Origin: Daphnia carinata
Taxonomy: Eukaryota; Arthropoda; Branchiopoda; Diplostraca; Daphniidae
NCBI RefSeq assembly: GCF_022539665.2
Contig: NC_081339.1
Location: 5,322,017 to 5,386,016, forward strand
Length of the DNA stretch: 64,000 bases
Direction: 5' to 3'
Part shown: positions 26,436 to 40,100 of the stretch, piece by piece
Numbering within the stretch: position 1 is the stretch's first letter
Layout: each line of letters starts with the position of its first letter
Program-made: the position numbers and the translations under genes
The notes under the pieces: generated by a model
The model's input: the letters and a program-made list of their open reading frames with translations, nothing else
What the model was told of the DNA's origin: nothing
The model's database searches: none

Positions 26436-29044
26436 ATGGACGCAACAGTGCTGCGGTCAAAGGTACCGCCAACACCAAAAGACAACAGCCTTGTCAAAAT
26501 TGCTGTTGAAATGGCAGGCAAACCACCTCAGTTGATTGAATTCAATCAGAAACAACCTTTAGCTACAATCATTCAAGACCTCTGTAACTATTGGAATCTG
26601 ACAGATGCTGAGATTTACGCATTACGCTTCAACACGGAAACGACTCGAGCTTTTGTCAGTGAAAAAAATCGCTTGGAAGTGAAAAACGGTTATGTTTTGC
26701 AGTTGGGTTTCTCTCCTGGAAAAATCATGCAGAGCATCTTAGATCAGCTTTCTCCACAATCGTCTCATGAAGACAAATTGAAGGCTATCCATGAGCTAGC
26801 TGGCTATGCCACTGATCCCACTTTCACTGCCGAATTCACTGAGAAACTAGGCATGAAAACGCTTATTGGTTATGTTGAAAACATGGAGAGCGGCAAATTA
26901 TCCGACCAGATTACAGTTCACCTCCTACCAGCATTCGTCGACTTGATGGATCACGGTCTTACGCAATGGGATGTGTTAGAAGCGACATTCATCAAGCGAA
27001 TAGCTTCCTTCATCAACAACCAATCAAGCGCACAGGATCCACGTACGTTACAAGCCGCACTGTCTATTCTAGAGAGTCTTGTGCAAAATTCTACTACCAA
27101 GTACGCCTTAGTCGAGAAAGAGCTGACAATCCCCAACTTGGCTATGCACTTGCAAAACACTTCATCGGCCATTCAACAAAACACTTTGGCGTTGATCAAC
27201 GCCCTCTTTCTAAAAGCCGATGACTCCAAACGTACTGCCATGAGCAAAACCCTCAATGCTCGCCAGATTCGTAATATTATTGTCATGAGTATTATTCAAG
27301 GTATTTCTCGTTTTCACGCCTGTGAACACACGCGGCTTTTGTGGATTGTAACCTTTGTTCTATTTTCCTTGTGACTAGTGCCTGGAGTGGCGAGTGGAAA
27401 CGAGATAGCTCATCAGCTACACGTGCTCCAAACATTGATGCTAAACGTGCTAGAAGAGCCGATGAACCGCTCCATCGAACCTGGGGATGTGGAAGCTCAA
27501 GAGAAAATCAAAGAACTCCGCCGGATCGCCTTTGACAATGACGGTAGCGATTCAATCACTCCCGTCAAGGATGTAGCCACCCGCAAACAGATCATTCCGA
27601 GGGACTTTCGCAAATTGGGTTTCAAGAACGATGCTACACCCCTTAATGATTTTGGTAAGGTTTTATAGACGGAAAACTGCATTAACTATCCGATTTTACA
27701 ACGTTTTTGTCGTACAGCTCAGGTTCCACCAGGTGCTTTGGCTCTTGATGCTATGCTTTATTTTGCCAGTTATCACCCGGAAAAATATTCCAGGGTTGTG
27801 CTCGAAAATTCGGGACGAGGAGATGAATATGACTGTCCATTTGCCCGAGCAGCCATTGAACTCACAAAATTATTGTGCGAAATTCTCAAGGTATCGTTTG
27901 ATAGTAAAAACATTCGACTCATTATCATAACTAAAATTTGATTTGGGCAGATTGGAGAGCCCCCGACCGAACAAGGAACGTTATTTCACCCCATGTTCTT
28001 CAATCACGATCATCCTTTTGAAGAACTCTTTTGCATTTGCATTGTGGTGGTGAACAAAACATGGAAAGAGATGCGGGCGACGGTGGAAGATTTCGCCAAA
28101 GTCTTTTCGGTCGTTCGCGAACAAATCACTCGTGTTCTGGCCGGTCGTCCGCTCACGCAGGAAATATTCAAGGAGAGAATAGCTGCGCTTACCTACGCTG
28201 AAATTACTGACCTTTGGCAACAGGAGCGTACCAGTCGCGAAAAGTGGGAGTCGAGATCGCGACCCATCATGGAATTGCGGCAACAGATCGAACCCGAAAT
28301 AATCGAACTCATCCAACAACAACGACTTGGCTTCCTTACAGAAGGGACGCGTTTCAGCAAATATACCAACCGAGGGGTAATGCTACTTTCATGTTCCCTT
28401 AAAAGATTACTACTATTAAAACCGTTTTGTTTTTTGCATCCTATTAGAGAGTTAAAGACAAATTTTGGTACGTTCGTTTATCGCCTAATCACCGTGTCCT
28501 GCACTATGGCGATTGCGATGAAAAGAGTGTTCCAGCGCTAGATGAGCTGACGGACAAATTACCTATTGTCGACATCCGCACGCTTGTCACCGGCAAAGAC
28601 TGCCCACATATGAAGGATCTAAAGTAAGCTTACCGAGGCAAAACGTGAATTGAGGTAGGAAAATCTATTTCTTTAACTTTCTTTTAGGGGGAAGAAGACG
28701 ACGTCACAGTTTCCTTTTTCGTTGATGCTCGATTCGAATGACGTTGGATCGCTCGATTTCGTGGCACCCGATCAACAAACATTCGACTATTGGGTTGACG
28801 GAATAAATGCCCTGCTAGGTCTGTTTGCATCAATAAGGAAAAGCGAAAAAGCAATTAAAACATACTCATTATCTCGACAGGCAATAAAATGACTAGCAAA
28901 GAGGCTATGGCCGATTTGGAGTTTCTACTTTCGATGAACACAAAACTCAGACTTCTCGATGTTGAAGGCTTAGATTTGCCCGAAGAGCCGCCAGCGATAC
29001 CCCGCGAACCAACCAATTACGATTTTGCCGTTGAAATTAAGTAG
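26436..29044 (+). CDS. ELMO / Ced-12 engulfment and cell motility protein
   Basis: Scaffold that joins DOCK-family exchange factors to activate Rac in phagocytosis of dying cells and in cell migration. Seven coding exons join in phase: 26436-27300, 27379-27654, 27718-27890, 27951-28376, 28448-28623, 28688-28818 and 28881-29044, giving 736 residues (vertebrate ELMO1 is about 727). The order is an N-terminal Ras-binding/armadillo-like region, the central ELMO domain (from about residue 310) and a PH domain with [18 protein letters not shown]. The C-terminus has a proline-rich PPAIPREP motif followed by NYDF, matching the segment that binds DOCK SH3. The start is the ATG of MDATVLRSK because the sequence just before it is an acceptor (TTGTATAG), with the 5' leader in an upstream exon. 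Confidence 0.95.
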
Positions 29045-30057
29045 AGCTTATTTGCACGCGTATATATTTTGCGGGAACAAGAATTTGACACACTGATATA
29101 CCTAGTCGTTCAACGAGGAAAAAACAAAACCCGTGTCTTCCCATTTCTAGTACCTTTCTCCTTTACAGATCGTGTTACTAAAGATCTCGATTGCTTTTGA
29201 AATAACACCGTTTACCTCACTGAAAAAGAAATATCAATTATGAGGCAAGAAGACAACTCCCAAAGTATCAAACATCCCGATAGGAATCGTAATATTGCAA
29301 TTGACGAATTGAAATTTTTATGAGATGAGTCATACAATAGACATTTTTTTTTTTCGAATTTTAACGTGAATACTGTTTGTTCTGATATTACACTCCGCTT
29401 CAAGACTGCAGCTATTTAAATTTAGACTTCAGGGAAATGCAAAACCATTGTGAAATTTCGTTTCACAATGGTTTACCGGGATTGTGTTTATAGCTGCTCC
29501 AGCTACCCGATATGTGTTTAGTTTATGAGTCATGCTTTACCAGTTAAGATTTCGATAACACTTTGACTAAAGATGCATATCGAATGACGTAATCTTGTTT
29601 TTTCCATGTTTATTGAACATGATGAATAACGTAAATGGACTGTTAAATGTGCTGTCTGGTTTTACAGACGTTTTTTGCCTCCTTGTTTGTTTATAGCACT
29701 ATCATTCCTGTGAGTCCTATCAATCTGAATCGACATCGGTGGATGAAAAATCTGTCATAACAATGCTCGACGCAGTCTAACCCTGAACATCTTTTCTCCG
29801 ATTAAAAACAATAAGAATATAAACCTGCTTTGAGATGGCCGAACAGACTAAAATAATTTTAGCTGGAAATAATAGTTTTTAAGCCACGCCCGGTGGCGTT
29901 ACCCAACTCGTGATTACAGTTCCTAACAAATTTAAGGGCCCCAAATCAGGCACATGTTGACCAAACAGAATCTAAGAAGCTGCCAGCAAAGTAATCATAT
30001 CGCCCTGCTAAATTAGACAAACCAAATAACGATTCCCATTTGCGATTATCAGACAAG
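29045..30057. other. Spacer ELMO-viperin with a hairpin
   Basis: About 1 kb without a gene. It should hold the ELMO 3' untranslated region and the viperin promoter. A perfect 14-bp stem (aaaccattgtgaaa and its complement, 29442-29474) surrounds a five-base loop. I saw no clear NF-kB or interferon-type element upstream of viperin by eye. Confidence 0.45.
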
Positions 30058-31381
30058 ATGATTGCTTTCGTTGACAATTGGCTTCGGTTTCTCCATTCCA
30101 TTTTTAAATGGTTTCTACAAATATATCCCCAAGAAAAAATTGAAAACAAATTGAAGGAATCCAATTTATCGCCTCGACCGACCAGCGTCAATTACCATTT
30201 TACTCGCCAATGCAACTACAAGTGCCGTTTTTGTTTCCACACGGCCAAATCCAGTTTCGTATTACCGCTAGAAGAGGCAATGCGAGGTCTCCGACTGCTG
30301 CATGAAGCTGGTAACATCATAAATTAGGTTCCTCTTTTATTCTTTAAATTGTATTTATAACTTACATTTGACCAGGAATGGAAAAAATCAATTTTTCCGG
30401 TGGGGAGCCGTTCATTCATCAGAAAGGCCGCTATTTAGGCCACCTCGTTCAGTTTTGCAAACGGGAGCTTGGCCTGGCAAGTGTTAGTATCGTCAGCAAT
30501 GGCAGTCTCATCACCGAGGACTGGTTTATTCAATTCGGTGAGCATCTCGATATCTTGGCCATTTCATGTGACAGTTTCCGGCCAGAGACCAATAACCTCA
30601 TAGGCCGCCATCGAAATAGCAATAAAAAAGAAGTTGCTATCTGCGAAGGCGACGACCAGCACCTGGAGAGTTTGGAACGGGTTAGAGGTTGGTGTCGTGA
30701 CTACAGAGTGGCTTTCAAAATTAATTCAGTCGTCAACGCATATAACTTTGACGAAGATATGAACAAACAGATCCGGCAGCTCAATCCCGTCCGCTGGAAG
30801 GTATAAATTAGAAAAAAATATACATATATATAACCTGATTAAAAAATCATAATTGATTTGATTAGGTGTTCCAATGTTTACTAATTGGTGGTGAGAATCA
30901 CGGTAAGGAAGCTTTACGAGATGCGGAGAAACTTGTAGTCACCGATCAACAATTCGAGTCATTTTTACAACGCCATCGGGAAGTGGCCTATTTGGTACCT
31001 GAATCCAATGTCAAGGTATAAAAATGTCTAACTTTAATTTAAATTTAATTACAAACTTTGACAGGTTCTTTTTTCTGAACTTGATACAGATGCGCAACTC
31101 TTACCTGATTTTGGATGAAAGGGTAATTAACTATACTTTTGACTTTGAAAAAGCATGTAAAACCATATAGTGAATGGTGATCTCCATTGAAAACTGCCTG
31201 TTTTCAGATGCGATTTTTGGACTGTATGGATGGAAAGAAGACACCTTCACTATCATTGTTGGATGTGGGCGTAGAAGCTGCCATCCAAGCAAGTGGTTTT
31301 GATGAAGCCATGTTTTTCCGACGTGGAGGCAAATATGTATGGAGCAAATCTGATATGTCTCCAGCTCTATTGGAATGGTGA
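30058..31381 (+). CDS. Viperin (RSAD2), radical SAM antiviral enzyme
   Basis: Radical S-adenosylmethionine enzyme; family members turn CTP into ddhCTP, a chain terminator of viral RNA polymerases, and sit on ER or lipid-droplet membranes. Five exons join in phase: 30058-30310, 30376-30800, 30866-31015, 31090-31122, 31208-31381, giving 344 residues (human 361). An amphipathic N-terminal helix (about 1-23, rich in W, F, L) fits membrane binding. The [4Fe-4S] motif CNYKCRFC uses Cys 52, 56 and 59. Family blocks follow: [46 protein letters not shown] and [17 protein letters not shown]. Exon 4 is only 33 bases. The protein ends in Trp, the residue that in vertebrate viperin is needed for iron-sulfur loading through the cytosolic assembly machinery. 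A poly(A) signal is at 31453-31458. All key residues seen are intact, so it is probably active. Confidence 0.96.
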
Positions 31382-31598
31382 TACTAGTCCTGAAATTGAA
31401 CATGCCTTTTATAGGGCAGTTGTTCAAGTTAGCCTTATTCCCTTACACATTAAATAAACATTAGTTTTTACCTATTTACATCGAAAGCTGCTACATTTTG
31501 TAAAATTGTTGAAATCTAATATAATTCTACTATATTTCTAATATAATTAAGAACATTTGAGAATTCTAATTAAAGTGAAACTGCTAATGTAGGTGATC

Positions 31599-33174
31599 AT
31601 GCCACACACAAAGAAAATTAAAACTCGAATTTCAACTAGTAAGTCAAATGTTCATACATAGATGGTGGTATAGACCGTATAAACACGTCAAAGAAACATG
31701 AATTGTTTTGGCGGCTGGTTGGTGAATTTATAGACAGCAAATTAATTTACAGACTAGTTTAAAAATAACTATACGGAAGAAATTAACTGCATTATAAAAG
31801 GTTTCCTGGTTTTTTAAATACCATGTCGAAACGTAGTTCGAGACAAGGTTCCCCGCTTGAGGTACAGATATGTTTCGAGCAAAGCAATTTAACCCGACTC
31901 CATTTTGCAATCCATAATACCAAAGTGTTTATTTGAAATAAAGCTAGACGCTGGAGGATATGATTCCTCCTATGAAGGAGATGAAGAAGAAAAACATCGG
32001 AAAAAGAGGAAGAATGATTGGCTTGTGAAAGACAAAACGAAAAGTGAAGGTATTATACTCAATGCACTTCATTAACCATCCCATTCACATGGACAATTCA
32101 AGTTTATTTTTCACAATTTATTTGCTTCTTAAAGCTATTGACATGTTTTGATGAAAATAAATGCATGTTTTCATAGGCTTGGTTCCGAAATCTGCCTTTG
32201 CCGAGCAATATTCCCAAGAAGCAAGAAGAAGTATGCAGTCACAACTGAGAGGATTAACAGCTTATGACCGTCACAAGCTCCTGATCAATCAGTACTATCT
32301 CACCATACCAGGAGCTGTTGATATCCTGAAACGTGACCAGTAACTTAAATATCTTTGTTCTGAGCTCAATTTTTTAAATTGTTATAATAGATATTGTTTG
32401 TTTTCAGATCTAAGGATAAAAGAGATTTTGACGTTATCAAAGATAACCATCAATTTCTTTGGGAGGAGGATGATGCAGTTGATACTTGGGGAAAACAGAT
32501 AGCAAAGAAATACCATGATAAGCTGTTTAAAGAGTACTGTATTTGTGATCTTAGAAAATATAAGGAAAACAAGGTATTAAAGGAAAGCAAATAATTTATT
32601 ATAAAAGTTACAAAGTTGAATTGCCATTTAGGTTGGAATTCGGTGGAGAATCGAAAAAGAAGTTGTCACTGGTAAAGGGCAGTTTAGTTGTGGAGAACAA
32701 CACTGCATGGAGAAGGAAAATTTGAAAACCTGGGAAATTAACTTCGCTTATGTAGAGCATGAATTGAGAAAGAACTCCTTAGTCAAAATCCGTAGGTGTT
32801 GTTTGAAATCATTCGATAATTCTTCGTTGATTAATTTGGCTGATCATTCAAAAGGTTTGTGCAGCGATTGTTCACATAAGCTCAACTTTCATCACAAAAG
32901 AAAAGAAGTGACGAAAAAGAAGAACAAAAAAGAAATAAAAAGCAAACAATCAGCAGGTGACCGGAGACAGAGTGATGGAGAACCAAGGTCTGAGAAGGTG
33001 ACTCCAGTAACCAGTAGAGATGACACGCTTGACGGTGGAGAGACCTCTATTCCTTCCAGCAAAAATCAAGAACTTATTGACAGCACAGACGTTTGGCGAG
33101 AGGGCCAACAGTCAATTGAAGAAAAATCCCGTGATGAAGAATTTGAAGAGTTTCTAGAAGACTTGTTTCTGTGA
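31599..33174 (+). CDS. FRA10AC1 homologue, spliceosome-associated nuclear protein
   Basis: Homologue of human FRA10AC1, a nuclear protein found with spliceosomes. Six exons join in phase: 31599-31638, 31948-32049, 32177-32339, 32408-32573, 32632-32791 and 32855-33174, giving 316 residues (human 315). Matching blocks are GGYDS near the N-terminus, KYHDKLFKEYCICDL, YKENKVGIRWR, GKGQFSCG, KLNFHH and the C-terminal acidic EEFEEFLEDLFL. Intron 5 (32792-32854) is 63 bases and free of stops, so an unspliced reading stays open; removing it restores KIRLCSDC, which matches the family. The second exon uses the second of two nearby AGs (after CTAG), which is the only choice that keeps the frame. The first exon, MPHTKKIKT, is the least certain part. 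Confidence 0.88.
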
Positions 33175-33545
33175 AACATAACTTTCTTAAAGAATGTGAC
33201 CCCAACATTTCAATTTTCTTCAGGTAATTTAACACAGTAGAACTAAGGAAAAAGGTTGGGTGAAGAAAAAGTTACATGTAATGGGAATTTTATTGCTGAC
33301 ACAATGCCGGCCATCGAATGTACGAAGTATTGTAGTAGCCCGATCACTTCAGATGAACTGTGTTCGTAAAAAGAATCTTTTCGGAAATATGCGTAAGTGA
33401 TTCTTTCGGTTATGCCCTAACGCATGTATCATTGCCGCAACTGCATTGAAACCAGATTACATTTGGCATCTAGGACAGAACGGGCCATGTAATAATTATG
33501 GCTTCGTACAAACAATCTTCTCGCATACATGTTGATTAATCAATA
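33175..33545. other. Short spacer
   Basis: FRA10AC1 3' end and leader of the following small gene; nothing else seen. Confidence 0.4.
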
Positions 33546-33872
33546 ATGGCCAACCTAGATGATTCTACAGAAGATGTAATGGAAGAAGATACTGAAACAG
33601 TGAGGCAATCAATAGACGAGGAGACAGAAGGTGTTAATGACGAAGTAGATGAGGAGGGGCACTGGAGAAAATATGGATGCCGATATTTTCTTCTAACTGT
33701 TGCTATAGTCTATCTGAGCATCATCTGCATGGCTTGCTATTTCATGTATTTGGGGAGGTTTTCTGTTTTGCGAGGATTCGGCCAAGTTAAGAAGATATAC
33801 AACTCGTTTACGTTCTCAAATCTGAAACTTGTGGTTACAGGCCGTGATCCTATCTATATGGACGAGCAGTAA
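33546..33872 (+). CDS. Small single-pass membrane protein, unknown family
   Basis: A 108-residue intron-free reading frame. Residues 1-43 are strongly acidic (many E and D). One hydrophobic helix of about 20 residues (YFLLTVAIVYLSIICMACYF, near 49-68) follows a short basic stretch, and the remaining 40 residues are mixed and mildly basic. No signal peptide precedes it, so a single signal-anchor is likely; topology is not certain. A poly(A) hexamer AATAAA at 33895-33900, 23 bases after the stop, supports a real transcript. I do not recognise the family and give no function. Confidence 0.65.
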   Translation: MANLDDSTEDVMEEDTETVRQSIDEETEGVNDEVDEEGHWRKYGCRYFLLTVAIVYLSIICMACYFMYLGRFSVLRGFGQVKKIYNSFTFSNLKLVVTGRDPIYMDEQ

Positions 33873-35036
33873 ATTCATACGATGAACAAGGAAGAATAAA
33901 AGCAAAATGTTACATTGCTGCAATTTGGCGCTTTCTTCGCTCCTCAACTGATTATCATTTCAATGTCGCCATGTTGATGTGACGATGTAATACACTAACG
34001 TTAAAAGAAGAAAAATGCATCCAACATCATTTTTTTAATATCCATAACATATTGGCTTAGACTGGTTAACATCTCTTGCATGGTTCATAGAAGAAATGTA
34101 GATCCTCTTTAAATGAAGACACATGCACACATGACACGAGACCACCATATTCAGTGACTGTAGCTAGATGGCCATGATTCAATAACCAAGTGGTAAAAAC
34201 GATTCGCCATTTTGCATTACCAATTTACCATATATATATTTTTAAAGACATTTCTTTATTGGCCTGTTTCTAAAACAGTTGTAAACTTTACCTTAAGCAA
34301 GTAAACATAAATATTTTTACCTGTAGGTATTGCTTGTTGGTTAATAGCTGGTAAATGCGTTAAAATGTGTATTTGTTTTACGATCACAGTTCACCACTAT
34401 ACGGCTTATGAGGTCACGAATTGACAGCCATTACCTTTTCACAAATGGCGGCATAGCAATCAATCAACCAATGAGTGATGCCCTTTCTATTGAAAGACAC
34501 AAAGGCCCTAATTGGAACTTAGCCCTAAATCGGATTTTACTGATTCGCTTTTATTTGTATCATTTTTTTTGCTGCTGTCCTGATTGGTCAGCACCAAGTG
34601 GCGACATTGGGAGAGGAAAGAAAATTAATTTGTTCGTTTGCTAAGGCTCCTTAATAGTGACTATTCCGTGACTTGAGGCCGACAGAAAGTGATTTCGTTA
34701 AATTAAAAATAAAAACAACTGATTCGTGATACAGGTGAGTTTGGTTTTCGTCTTTTAAACCATATATCAACTATCTAGCAACCTCACTTCGGTTAAAGCA
34801 TAATGCAATTGCTGAAATCTTTTTCAATCCAATTTTTCCTAATGAGTTTGATGTGATTAGCATGGCATGCTTCTACATATTCGGATGGCGTATTATTCAT
34901 TATTTCGTTGTATTATAACGGTTAAATTGATGAGATATTACGAGCAGGATGAAAATGCTTATCATTCCTCTGTACAGAGAAAGTGTCAAAAAAACACATT
35001 GTGAATAATTCTAATTTTTAGGTTGCAGTCTACATT
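33873..35036 (+). other. Spacer and HP1 5' leader exon
   Basis: Contains no gene until the HP1 leader. A donor at 34734/34735 (ACAG then GTGAGT) and an acceptor before 35022 define a probable untranslated exon and a 287-base leader intron of the HP1 gene. An inverted CCAAT box (GATTGG) lies near 34582. An open frame at 34408-34644 shows no family features and is left out. Confidence 0.45.
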
Positions 35037-36156
<1,120 letters not shown>

Positions 36157-37917
36157 GACGTATTTGGTTACTTCAACTTCCAAATATCGAACGGAAGAGT
36201 AGCTCTAACCACAATGCCATCGAGCTACCGGTTATTTTTTCTGCATTTTTTCTCGTTTGATTTAGCGAGTGTGTTGTTCTTACTCTATGTGCGGGTTTTC
36301 TTAAACTAGAACAAGCACCTACGTTTCCCTGGTTGGCCAGTTTTTGTTTTTACTTTTTATTTCCAAAACATTCATCCGAAAATCCAGAAATAAATACCAT
36401 GTTATCTTACTCTACCAAGTAACCTATCTTCAGTGCGGAAGAAGTTTCGCCAATTGCAATGCTGAAGAAAAAAGTTGCTTGCCACATTATGGAAAACCCG
36501 AAAAAAATGTTGGCTGCGTTCTTGCGCAAATACTATGTTCCCTTATCAAGAAGATTGTGTAAGACTAAATCTTTCACTTTTATTAGCATCACCACCAATA
36601 AATTCTGTTTGAACTAGAAGCTGATATTGACACAGGTTTACTAAGTTTACAACTACTTTCAACTCGTGCCTATACGTGAAATATATTCATTTCTTCTTTG
36701 TTATAACAGATTCTCGACGCAGGAGAATACCTTGTTGGCGATAGGATTAGAATAATACGCAAGGAGGGAAAGGTGTGAAGTATCGCAAGAAGTGGCACTA
36801 CCAAACCCTCACCGGATTCCAGATATTTTGAACCACTTCATTCCGATAACGATGAAGCATCAAATTTCAAGGAAGTAGATCAAGACCTATACGAAACAGC
36901 TTTTTTGTTTCTTGCTGAATGGAAGCAATTTCTGGCATAGATAGTCTTAGATAGCTTCTTAAAAAGAGACAGCGTCTATGATGGTCACAATCAAGGTATG
37001 ATAGCTGACGTTCCTAACAAAATGGAATGCAATGGAACAAAAGATACTTGCCCTTTTAATTAATCAATTTAAAGTAACCGAGATGAGTAATTCGCTGGTT
37101 GACGGGACTCTGTTGAGAACAGGTAAGTCGCATTTATATTTTTATAAGCTAATTGAGTGAAAATTGCTTTAATACATCCCAAATTGTAAGCAGTTACGAG
37201 GTTAATTTGAAGGTGGCAAGAATGTATCTTTTGGGAAGAACCTAATTGGAGTACTTACCCAACCGGGATGGGGCGAGGTAAAAATTTCGACATTTCCCTG
37301 CCGTCATTTTATAAGATGGCGGCTATTTCGGTTTTTGGGTAAAAATCGGAGTTGTAGGGTAGAATGAGGTATAATCTGGTAAAAAATTTCAGTCGATTAG
37401 ATTTTCTCATAGATCTATAGATGGCAATTGAGGTTGCAGCCCCGATTACGTACCCAATTTGGGTTGGCGGCGAAAGAATTTTTGCCCAGATGCCTCGAAA
37501 ATCGATCCCCGATTGGCTCGGGGCAGATCTCTAATTGGGGTATAGCTCCAAGTTTCAGCTAAAATGTTTGGTTTGGCAACTATGCAGATCTACTGCTTCA
37601 GTAACGCTACTTTTGGCGGGCGTCATAGGCATGCTGATACCGAAACATTGTCACGTGACAAGCCAAAGTCCAATAACGGCGTCGGTTAACTTATTATATG
37701 GAACTCGAAGTCGCTTAGACTCAAACCAAATAAACGTTTATAATACGAAGTCCTTAGCGAACTTAACTTGAGGTAACCAATAATTTTTTACCTTGATCTT
37801 AAATTTGGATTTGCATAAACGGTCAGAACACTACATTATTGTCTTATGACTTGGTTTCCGTGTAACTGTTAGGTCTAGTAGCGGAGACAAAAGGAGAATA
37901 ATTTGGTTGTTTTCAAC
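36157..37917. other. Spacer with possible chromodomain relic
   Basis: Between the two chromodomain genes. At about 36715-36940 a broken frame reads EYLVGDRIR, then a chromodomain-like KYRKKWHYQ, then, in another frame, DLYETAFLFLAEWK. This could be a decayed third paralogue. At about 37220-37520 there is a segment with partly repeated edges (aattggagta near its start, aattggggta near its end) that may be an old transposable element. Neither is certain. Confidence 0.3.
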
Positions 37918-38782
<865 letters not shown>

Positions 38783-39173
38783 GTTTGTGCACCCACTTTG
38801 ACACAGAAAGATTTAAGCGGAAGAAGATTGGATTACAAAAGATGTAGCGAACGCGCCTTAACTTTCGTACTTGAATGTAGGGTTTGTTACTGTTCCTTTA
38901 TGCACAAATCGGTCTCAGTATCCTTTGTCCATACCGTTCCTCTTCATGGATTTTATCTCCTGATTTTGTTACTTCCCAAACCATTTTCATGTCATACGCT
39001 CCCTAGTTCAACAAGATTGTTTCCCCGTCCCACCTTATGAAATGTTTTCGCAGGATACCAATAAATACATCATAATTTCTTGATGAAGATCCTGCCTAGA
39101 TGAATCGCATTTGCTACGACTCTCTCCCTACGATTCGTGTATTCGTTTGTAACCAGTTGACATTACATTGCAG

Positions 39174-39320
39174 GCCAAGAAGGTAAATACCGTAAGAAGA
39201 AAACCTTCCAAGGAGCATTTTCCCGATGTTTCTTATGGTAGAGAAAGGGTGAAACCACCGGACCGGGCCCGCGGAGCTCCAGCAGATTCATCTGCTTTCG
39301 CCACTAATATGGACGTGTAA
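39174..39320 (+). CDS. Orphan terminal exon, basic peptide
   Basis: Starts after a good acceptor (TTACATTGCAG) and reads 48 codons to a stop: a basic, proline-containing segment (KKVNTVRRKPSKEHFPD then ERVKPPDRARGAPA). A poly(A) hexamer follows at 39395-39400. It could be an alternative last exon of the triple-chromodomain gene, since that is the nearest upstream gene on the same strand, but no donor in its last exon clearly fits. It could also be the remnant of another gene. Confidence 0.3.
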   Translation, partial: AKKVNTVRRKPSKEHFPDVSYGRERVKPPDRARGAPADSSAFATNMDV

Positions 39321-39864
39321 GGTCACGAATGACCATGATTCCGCCTCCTAAATTGAAATAATCCGAACTGTATCCTTGTGTACATCCGCGTGTAAATAAA
39401 AACGACTGCCATATACAAACAAAGGAGCTACCTCCATTTATTCACCAATAAAATATATTCAGCATAGCAAAGAAACTACAAATCTATTGAGATGGTAAAA
39501 GACCAATAATCAGAAAGCACATTTCAATTAAATCACATCTAGGATCTCACCTGAAATAACAGTAGGCAAGGTAAGGTTCATATTGACCTCAGGTGCTGGA
39601 TAGGAAGTAAATCATCTCATTTATGATTGTCATATACATAATTCACTTTTAAAACCATATGAACAAACTCCTAGTCAATTAACAATATAAGACCCTACTT
39701 TACTTAAATCTTTTTCCCAGTTTAAATCGACAAAGGGTTTTTGGTCAAATGAGCAGGCGGGAGTCACTTACACTTCATCTCAATTCTTGTGGATTTCTCG
39801 TGAGTTTTATTCAACATACAGACTTCGTTTATGTATTTTAGTTACCAATCTAGGGCATAAATAG

Positions 39865-40100
39865 CAGAAAGTAAAGGATCTTCGTGCTATTAACGACTTA
39901 TGAGTTCCACAGGTCCGATCCTAACGCCCTCAGAATCATATTGTTTAGCGTTGATTATTTCATTTGGTTTTACTATGTTCATATCAATGAACAAGGAAAG
40001 AAAATTACTTTTACCGAAACGAAACTTACCGGTATTAGTAAAATTTAGAAGAATTTGTTCTTCACCGAAATCTACAACACATAACAAAATTACCAAATAA
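39865..40100 (+). pseudogene. Faint reverse-transcriptase relic
   Basis: The short motif VKDLRAIND, typical of LTR-type reverse transcriptases, is followed at once by a stop and a weak continuation in another frame. The match is short and the stretch is broken by a stop and a frame change, so it is inactive. Chance is possible. Confidence 0.2.
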
